A DNA stretch of 16,575 bases, taken from the NCBI GenBank assembly GCA_001275005.1, contig JWZX01002958.1, positions 1-16,575 on the forward strand. Direction: 5' to 3'. The notes below the pieces were generated by a model. The model did no database searches, was not told the origin of the DNA, and was given only the letters and a program-made list of their open reading frames with translations. This document shows, in pieces, positions 6,082 to 15,000 of the stretch (positions within the stretch are counted from its first letter, which is position 1; the number at the start of each line of letters is the position of its first letter). This DNA is from Chrysochromulina tobinii. Its lineage: Eukaryota > Haptophyta > Prymnesiales > Chrysochromulinaceae. The translations under genes and the position numbers were made by a program.

Positions 6082-9000
6082 CTTGCGTAGGGAGGTCTTT
6101 GACCGCCAATGTACACGCGGTGGCGCGCGCCGCGGCGCATTCCGAGCCACTCCTCGACGACCGCATCTACTGGGGAGCCCTCGTGCAACAGCAGCAGCTT
6201 CTGACCCGACTTGTACGCCACCGTCGAGGTGCGCGTGACCGTGTCGGGCCTCGGATCTATCACCTCCGCCCCCAGAATCGCCACGTTATGCTTCGAGTTG
6301 TCGGCAACGAACTCGCACGTATCGTCCGGCCGGATGCCGGTGATGGTCGCAAACGTGGTGGCCGTCTTGACTCGTGCGCCGACGGAGCAGCCGTACGCCA
6401 GCCACGGGGTCACGAGCAGCGTCGCCTTCTCTAGGCTCTTGGCACGCTTGACAATGACCGTCAGTGCTGGCTCTCCTGCGGCATCCACGTCCTGGATGCG
6501 CCAAGGCAGCCACGTGTTCTCAAACTGGACGCGGTCGGCAAACGGCTCGGCCTTGGCCGAGTAGGCTGCACGCACACGCCCTATGACCTGCAGGTTGAAC
6601 GCCGCGATGAGCTCAGCCGTCTCGTCGGACGGCATGCTCACCTCGTCGACAAAGCCCGTCCCCGCGCCGTCGAGCACCCTGAAAGTGGCATTTTGGCAGT
6701 TGAACAGAGTGATGACGCTTGCGGGAGAGGCCCAGCCGTGACGGGACGGCGCGCCCTCCTCGCGCTGTGGCCGCTTCGCCTCGCGCTTCCTCTCTTCGCC
6801 GCGCAGCGCCTCCTCGGCCTCCGCATCGAGGGCGAGGATGGGGCTCGTGGAGTGGCGCCCTTGCTTGGCGACGAGCGCGTCGATCAGATCGTCGGGGCCT
6901 GCGATCGGCGCCGGCTTGCCGTACCCAAAATAGCGACGGATGGCACCGATGCCCTGCCGTGCCTGCTCGATCGAGGGCTTCTCGAGCGGATTTCGTCCCA
7001 CCGAGATCTGTGCATTCTCGGAGAGCCCGCAGATCGAGATCGGCAGCTCCGAGATCTTATTCTCCGAGAGGTCGAGCCGCTGCAGCGCATGCAAGTGGCC
7101 CAGATTCGGCGGCAGCGTGCGCAGCGAGTTCTTGTGCAGGTCGAGCGTGTCCAGGTTGACGAGCAGGCAGATGCTCGGCGGCAGGCTGCCCAGCTGATTC
7201 GAGTGGAGGGAGATCTTCCGTAGCGAGAGCATGGTGCCGATGAGCGAAGGCAGCTCGGTCAGCCGATTCTTATCCATGGAGAGGGTGCGAAGGTTGCGCA
7301 GCTTGCACAGGGGAGCGAGCTCCTCAACGGGGCACTCGAGCTCATTCTCATCCATCCGCAGCTCTTGCAGCATCCCAAGATGCTCGCAGATGGCCTTCGA
7401 GAGAGCGAGCACACCACTCGCGCCCGCCTCGTCGACGGGAGAGCCCACGCCGCTGCGTGTGAGGTCGAGCAGCTTGATTGGAGCCGCCCCGAGGCCGTTG
7501 ACGAGGGCGGTCGCGCCATGCGCGCCGAGGGCGTTGTTCTTGAGGTCCAGGTCCGTGATCGACGTGCTCTCCTTGGCGATGATGCCGATGGCCTGTCCCG
7601 AGAGCGGCCCGAGGCCCCAGTCGGCCATCTGGAGCTTGATCCCGCCCTCGCTGCCCTTGACGCCGCCTGCGTCGCCCACGAGATTCGTCAGGCCTGAGAC
7701 TTGACGAACCGGGAGCGCCGCGCCGTCCACCTTGAAGAATTGGAGCGCCGGGTGCGTGCGGACGGCCTCCGCGATCTCCGCGATGCCCGCCGCGCCTACC
7801 GGGTTGCCCGAGATATCGAGATACTCGAGCACCGTGTTCTCCTTGATCGCGTAGTAATAGTCTTTGGTGGCCCTGTCGTCGAGTCCCATATTGATGATCT
7901 CGACCTTGGTGAGCGATGAGTTGAACTTGAGGATGCCCGCGAGCATCATGAGCACGGACTCTCTGCTGACCACCTTTAGTCCGCCCTTGACGGGTGCGGG
8001 CGCCGCCACGGGCACCGTCGGCGATTCGATGCGCAGCTCCTTTTGGCCAGATCGCACCTCGAACTTGTCGCACAGCAGGAAGCCGAGTCGGCACTGGCAC
8101 CCCTCTTGCAACAGGAACGAGCCGATCGACTTGAAGACCGAATCCTCGTTGAACGACGGGATGTTGCGGATGTCGAGCGAGGTGAGCGAACTGTTTCGGC
8201 GCACAGCGAGCGCGATGTCTTGCCCCGAGAGGTCTGGGTTGCCGGAAAGGTCGAGGTACTTGAGCATGCAGGGCGCCCGCTCGCCCCACAGAAGCTCCTT
8301 GAGCAGCGCACCTGATGAGCAAGGCAATCAGACGTCATCAGACGTCATCAGATGTCATCAGACGTCATCATAGGTCATCAGAAGCTCCTTGAGCAGCGCA
8401 CCTGTCGCGTCGGCGAGTTGGTTCCTAGCGAGCGAGAGCGAGGTGATCTTCTCGTAGCCCATCGTGCGCTTCGACATGCCGGCCGAGAAGGCGGTGAGGA
8501 GCTTGGCGCCCGCCTTGTCGCTCAGCTGCACGTTCGTCAGGTTGATCTCCTCGAGCGGGCACAGCTTGGATTCACAGAGCGGACGGAGCAGAATGTGGCC
8601 GCCCTCGCCTTCGGCGCCGATCGCGAGCCCGATGCCCGTGTTGCTCAGGTCCAGGCAGCGCAACGACGTGTTTGCAGCGATGAGCGTGCCGATCATCTCG
8701 CACGCCACACGGTTGAGGGTGCCCTCGAGGCACGCCGGGCTCATGTCCACACGCTGCCCCCCTCCGGCGGCACTCACGGTGCCAGAGCCGTTGAGCTCGG
8801 GAACGGGCAAGCGCACCAGCGACTGGCCGCCGTGGCGCGAGACGTGCACAATGTCCAGCTTTGAGAGCGTCGAGTTGCCACGCAGGGCGAGCGCGAGGGT
8901 CGGAATCTGGTCCGAGCGCAGCTGCTTGAGCGTCACGTGTGTCAGCGTCCGGTTGCCGCGCAGGCAGCCGGCGAGCAAACGGAACGGCTCGACATCCTTG

Positions 9001-12000
9001 AGCTCGGGCTTGGACAGGTCGAACTCGCAAGTCGCCACCTTGGGTTGCAGCCCGAAGTCGTTACAGAAGGCGACGCATGAGCCCGAGTTGTTGAGCAGCG
9101 CCTTGCCGAGTGCCGAGCGCGCCGCGTTGGCGAGCGTCGCACCGGGCGCGATGTTGAAGCTCGTGAGCGTCGTGTTGGTCACGAGCGCGCCCGCCAGGAG
9201 GACGGCGTCCGAGGTGGAGGCCTTTTCCGGCCACACAAGCGAGGTCGTCTCGGGCGAGAGCACGAACGTGTCGCATTGGAGGAAGCCGAGCTTGCGTGCC
9301 TTGTTCTCGAGGAGCGCTCGCCCTATGTCGTCCTTGGCCCGATTAGGAAGGTGCCGATCGACCGCTTCGACGAGCTCGACGGACTTGAGAGACGGGTGAG
9401 CGCGGAAGAGTTCGCACATCATTGGCTCGATGCCAGGCTCGTTGAAGCTCAGCCCAAGCCGCTCGAGCGCGGTGCAACCGAGCAGCGCCTTGCACAGCAC
9501 GCGGATGCCAACTGGCCCGAGCCGGTTGCGATTCATGTTGAGGTCGGTGAGCGTCGTGTTGCTCCCTAGAGCCTCGCACACGCGCCGCCATTGGGGAAGG
9601 TGGTCGACGGATAGGTGGTGAAGCTCGTTCTCGCTCAGGTCGAGCGACTTGGGGTTGTCGCACGTGGCGATCGTCTTCGACAGGCCCGGCACGTCGTCGA
9701 GACCAACGTCATTGTGCGCCACGTTGATCGAGGCGACCGTGTCGTTCTCGTCCGTGATGTACCAGAGCGCCATCCGGCCGTTTGGCGTCAGTGCGGCCTC
9801 GCGAAAGTCCCAATCGGCGCGCTGCTTGGCCAGTAGGGAGCCCAGGTGGCCCGCGGCGATGCGGCACGTGTTGTTCATGTATCGGTTGTTGAGGAACGCG
9901 GCCGAGTCGGTGTTGGTCGCCCAGCCCGCCCATCCCGGACCAGGCGACTGCAAGCTCGTGATCAGCAGGAGAAGATACTCCGCGTAAAGGCCCTCCTGGA
10001 ATGAGAGGTGCTTAAACTGGTACTGTGCGGGCGCCTTCTCGGTCTGCTTCGAGAGCGTCGCCGTGAGTGCCACGCCGTTCTCGTGATCGAGATCAAGGCG
10101 CGACCATAACCCGAGCTCCTCGGGCGATTGGCCGAGCGCGCAGGCCACGTGCTTCGAGGTGAACTCGCGCCGCCCATTTTGCTGGTTCTCGACGGCCACG
10201 TTGCGCAGCATCTTCTTGCCGACCTCGTACAGAGCCTGCTCGTTGACCGAGATGGGCGCGAGCACATACTCGACGAAGGCGGTCACCACCGCATGCAACG
10301 AGTGCGACTTGGGCACGATGGCCGAGATGGCCGTGCGCAGGTCCGCCCCCTTGCACCGGTCGGGCACGCGCACCACGAGCGCGTACGCCTCGCCTACCTC
10401 GTTCTCGCCGTTGACGACGCGAACCTTCTTGCCGCGGAGCATCGAGTTCAAGTCGAGCACGGGCTCCTGGTTTGGCCCACGCACCTGGAAAGCATTGTGC
10501 TGCTCCTCCTGCTTCCCGGACGAGTTGCCCAAGTTTTGCTCGAGAGCACCCTTACGCTTGACGCGCTTGTTCTTGTTCTGGTCGGCATCCTCCTCACGCA
10601 CCTCGGTGGCGCCCCTGCCGCTGTCGCCGACTGCAAGCGCGAGCCGCTTCCGGATGCCGCTCATGATGCCGAGCTTGTACAGCTGGAGCCGATCGGGCGG
10701 CAGCTCTTCCAGCTCGATCACCTCACCGCCCGAGCTCGAGTACGTGAGCAGGAGCAGCGAGAGCAGCACGGGGATGCCAATTGCCTCGACGAGGAAGACG
10801 AGCAGCGTCTCGAACTTGGCGTCGAAGACGGGCTGCGACAGGCTGAGCACGCGGTCACAAAAGTAGTTGTAGTGGGCCACGTACCCTTGCTTCTCATACT
10901 GCTCTGCCAGCTCGCGGTGCTCGACGACGAGGTTGACCGCGATGCTGCCCGCACGCGTCGAGAGCAGCGTGTGGCACGTGGCGCGGCGCACGTGGGTCGG
11001 ATGGAGAGCCTCGGGATGAAAAGTGTTCTGCAGCGAGAGCGGCGTGAGCAGCGTGGGTTCATTGTCGACCTCAAACTCGGCGCCCTGTAGGATCGTCTTG
11101 AGCAGTGAGACGCACTGCTCGCCCGTCTTGCCACGCAGTGAGACGGAGGCAACCCACGCTGGGCGCGGCTGCTCCGTCGGCTCCGTCGCGCCTGGATAGG
11201 TGGACTCGAGCCACAGCGCTATCGGGTCACGATAGGTGAGCTCTGGCGTCTCTCCGGCCGAGTGCGCCACCCAGGTCGCCGCGGCGAGGCTCGGGCGCTC
11301 CCCCGACAAAGTCCGGGTGCCGCTTGAGCCCAAGAGCTGGGACCTTGGCTCGTCGTCTCCAAACCGGCAAAGCCTGCGAGCCGAGCGAGCGCCTCCATGA
11401 GCAAGGGCGTCTGCTTTGCGACCGCACTGTACTTGGCATCGACGACGCGCACCGCCTGGCACCAGAGACCCTGCGCCGGCATCGGCGCGGCCTTGGCGCC
11501 GCGTCGGCCGCCGGGGAGCGGCACCTTGCGGATCATCGCGAGTTGCAGGAGCGACTCGCGCACGTTCGCGCTGAACTTGCCGTCCTTTTGCGCGCTCTCG
11601 AGGTTGCCGATCGCCTGCTCGAGCTGCGCGCGGGTGCACGGCGACGGGTGATTCTTGATTTCGAGGTCGAGCTGGTCGAGCAGATTCGCGTACGCCTTCG
11701 TGGGGGCGAGCATGACCTTGTTCATCGCGCCCAAGAACGTGGACTTCATCGGCTGCTGAAGCTCTGGGATTACTCGCGAGAGATACGTCTGCATGTCCTG
11801 CTGGTTCTCAAGGGAGAGGCGCCGCCGGATCGCAGCTACGCGCGTCTCGGGCACGAGCACGACCTTCTCAGCCTCCGCCCTGCGCTTCTCCTGATCGGCG
11901 CGCGAGAGCGGCTTACGTTCTTCCTCGTCCTCATCCTCGTCCTCGTCGACCTCCTTCTCGCCCTCCTTCTTCTCTTCTGACCGGACGTACGCGATCGTCT

Positions 12001-15000
12001 GGATTTCGGTTCGTATCGTCTCTGTGCTGAAGGTCTTGTGGTAGCGATCGTCCAAGTCTCGACGGCACTCGGCCAGGTTGACGAGGTGCTCGAAGAACTG
12101 ATTCCCTTGCAGCTGCATCTGGATCACGTTGCGCTGCTGCTCCTGGGAGAGCTCCGTCAGGTTCATCACCACAAACTTGCGCCGGTAATCTTCGAGATCC
12201 ACACCCTCGGGGCGCGAGGTCACCACGAGCCGGTTGCCGCTCGGCACGAGCTCATAGTGCACAAACGCCTCGACCACATCGCGCATGCCTGCTGCCTCAT
12301 CCACGCCATCGACAAGGATCACCAGCGCGCGCAAGTCGTACGCGGTCAGCAGCAGCTGGCAGCGCTCCTTGTTGTCCGCACACTCGTTCCGAATGTACCA
12401 GCGCAGCATGCCCTCTGGGTTGGCGAGCAACACTCTCGGCTCCTCGCCGTGCTCGTTGAGCAGCCGCACGATGCGCTGTACGAAGAGCACGAAGGGCATC
12501 AGGCGCACCCCATCGCCCGCGGCATCGCCCATCAACCGGGTGGAGAGCAGGTACATCGACTGCTTGATCATCCACGTCTTGCCCGTGCCTGGCCCCGCGC
12601 GGCAGAGCACTGGCTGAGCATTGTGCCCGCCGTGCACGCGCAGCGGCGACTCGGCAACGCATTGTTCGACAAGCTGCGGCACGTCGGCCACGCTCATAAA
12701 CTCGGGGGGCGTGCACCCGTCCTTGACGTCAACGGCCCGCATGAAGATGAGCTGATCCTTGATTGGGAGCAGATTGCCTGTGATCGCGTCCTCGACTGTG
12801 TCCTGGCTCGCCGCGATAGATTCGCAGTACCGGCTGCGTGCCCCCTCGAAGTCTTCCGCACTCATGCCCGGTGGCGCGGGCACGTGGTTGAACTCGTTGA
12901 GCGAAGGCCATGCGGGGTAACCAATAGCCGCACCTAGCGGCTTGACGTTCACCATATGACGCGAGCCCTCCTCGTAGTTGATCTTACCGGCCCACTCCAT
13001 CACCGTCGCATCCACGAGCTTATTGCGGAAGAGTAGCAGTAGCTTGGTGCCGCGCTCGTAGCCCGGGGAGGACGCTGGGACTACTGTGCTCGGCGAGAGG
13101 TCGACGATCACCTCTGACTTGACCCCGGCGTCGCGAGGGTGCCCATCGACGCGCGCGACGACGCGATCGTCGCCCAGGATGCGAACGACCGTTGCACATT
13201 GGCCAAACGGGGCACTCACCGCGCGAATGTTGAGGCGCGCGCCCACGGTGCACCCGTATGAGAGCCACGGGAAGATCTGGATGGTCGCGGTGTCCTTGCC
13301 ACAGATGAGCTCAAGCTCGAGATAGCCTTCGCCCTGCCAGCCGTCGTGCTCGAGGCCGCACTCGTCGCCGGGCACCCACTCGTCGGGGAATTCGATGCGT
13401 TCAAGGAACGGCGTGCCGAGATCCGCTGGGATCCGCACGCGCCCGAGCTTGCGCTGTGCGCTCCCCTTCTTCTTCTTCGTCATCAGGTCGAACGCCTGCT
13501 CGCCCGGCAGGTCGAACGGCAGCGCGCCTGACCACTCCGTGACCTTGAACGCCGCGTCGCAGCAGTTGACGAGCAGCCGCAGCTCGCATTGCTGAGTCAC
13601 CAGCGCATGCCTGCTCGGCTTGCCGTCGTCGGGCGACCTCGTCGACGGCTTGCGCCCACGCTCCATAAAAGGCAGCGCCGTCTTGTCCGCGCTCCTACCC
13701 TTCTTGAGAAGAGCAGACGCGGCGATGCCCGCAATCTTGCGCTTCAGAGCGCGGGCGCACGCGTCAGCCGTGTGCTTCTTGAGGTCGAAAGAGGCCCTTT
13801 CGTTCGGCACCTCTTCCAGATTGACCTCTTCGGGTGCGTCGGGCTTCGAGAGCGTGATCCAGCCGATGACGTCCTTCATCGCCCCGTCCTTGCCCACAGA
13901 CGCTCGAACGCTGCCGTCCTCCCGTGTGAAGGTCTCGAGGACGCGCAGCAGCCTGCCCCGTGGGATGTCGTCGACCTTCTTGCTGTTGTTGTCCTTGCCC
14001 TCACGGCAGACGAGCACCTTGGCGGCGCGCATGACCTTGAAGCTCGCATTCGAGATTCGCAGACACTCGACTCCATCGGGGGTGAGCGCTGTGACCCACC
14101 CGACCGGCTCCGAGTCGCCGTCGAGTTGAACCTTGGTCCGTTTCGTCAGCTGCTTGGTGATGCCCACAGTGAACTCGTATTCCTCGAGCACACGCATGAG
14201 CGCGCCCGCGGGAAGCTTGGACAAGTCACCTTCGACCTTTGGTGAGTCGGCCTCCTTTCCAATGCGCACCTGCAGGAGCGTCGTTGAGATCATGAGCGGC
14301 AGGTCGCCGAGCGGGTCTTCTTCAACCTCAACGGCCTTCTCCTCCTTCTTCTTCTTCTCGCCCTTTTTCTGGCTGTAGGACTCGCGCTCCTTGCCCTTGG
14401 TCTCTTCGGGCTGCGGAGCCTTGGCAGCCGCCGCCTTGGCCGCCTTGGGCGCCTTGGGCGCTGCCGTGAGCGATTTGGTGAGCGATTTGGTCAGCGACGT
14501 CTCGGCAGCCGTTACACTCGCCGTTGCCCCCTCGACGGTCATGTTCGCCAGGCTGCTGTCGCCAGCCACGGTCTCGGCCTCGCCCTCGTCGGCAGGGATG
14601 ACCGGCGACGGTGGACGTGCGCCCAGCTCTAAAACGGCGCCACCGAGGTCGTCGAAGAGGCCGCCGAAGCCATCGTCTATTGTATCGGCCCTTGATCGAA
14701 TCGCATTGCCAGCAGGGCTGTTTTTCACACTTGAGGGCTCCTTGAGGGGGGAGGCGGTGTTGGCGGCACCGATCGTCGCGAGGGCGAGGGCGACGGCGGC
14801 GGCATTCTTCTTGGGAATGCGTTCGTTCTCGATGAGCGCCTGCTGAATGCGCTTCTCGTCAGATGGGCGCATCAAGTTGCCATCGACCTTGACGCCATCA
14901 CGGTGGAGCGTGACGCGGTGGCGCCTGAGGGCGTCGATGAGCGCGTCGACTGCGAAAGTGGTGTACGAGCCCAGGATGCGGTACTCACCCGCCACGTGCT

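Larger units (their letters stand above)
8289..8404. repeat. 26-bp direct duplication enclosing intron 2
   Basis: Bases 8289-8314 and 8379-8404 are identical over 26 positions (plus strand CAGAAGCTCCTTGAGCAGCG, then CACCTG). Each encodes GALLKELL on the minus strand, so that coding sequence exists twice, once in exon 3 and once at the 5' end of the intron. Spacing between copies is exactly 90. Confidence 0.95.

Noticed and set aside
8321-8380. CRISPR-like array
   Set aside because: Units are 10 bp and directly adjacent with no spacers, and the organism is a eukaryote; it is a simple tandem repeat.
8312-8401. True gene end at 8358 with a second gene starting at 8327
   Set aside because: Both sides are in the same frame, the LRR is completed only across the block, and the 26-bp duplication explains the apparent new start. 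A two-gene reading leaves a truncated LRR on each side.
10128-11090. Long plus-strand ORF opposite the NLR-like gene
   Set aside because: It is an antisense shadow: GC-rich codons on the real strand leave this frame open. The translation lacks domains, while the minus strand shows conserved NLR motifs.
11219-11242. Natural C-terminus of the NACHT protein at 11219
   Set aside because: The Arg/Pro/Ser-rich tail after LAGF is typical of out-of-frame intron reading, and the expected NLR continuation ([10 protein letters not shown], LRRs) follows in the next frame.
12038-12937. Plus-strand 299-residue ORF over the NACHT region
   Set aside because: It is antisense to an intact Walker A and B domain, with His/Leu/Arg-rich composition and no motif.
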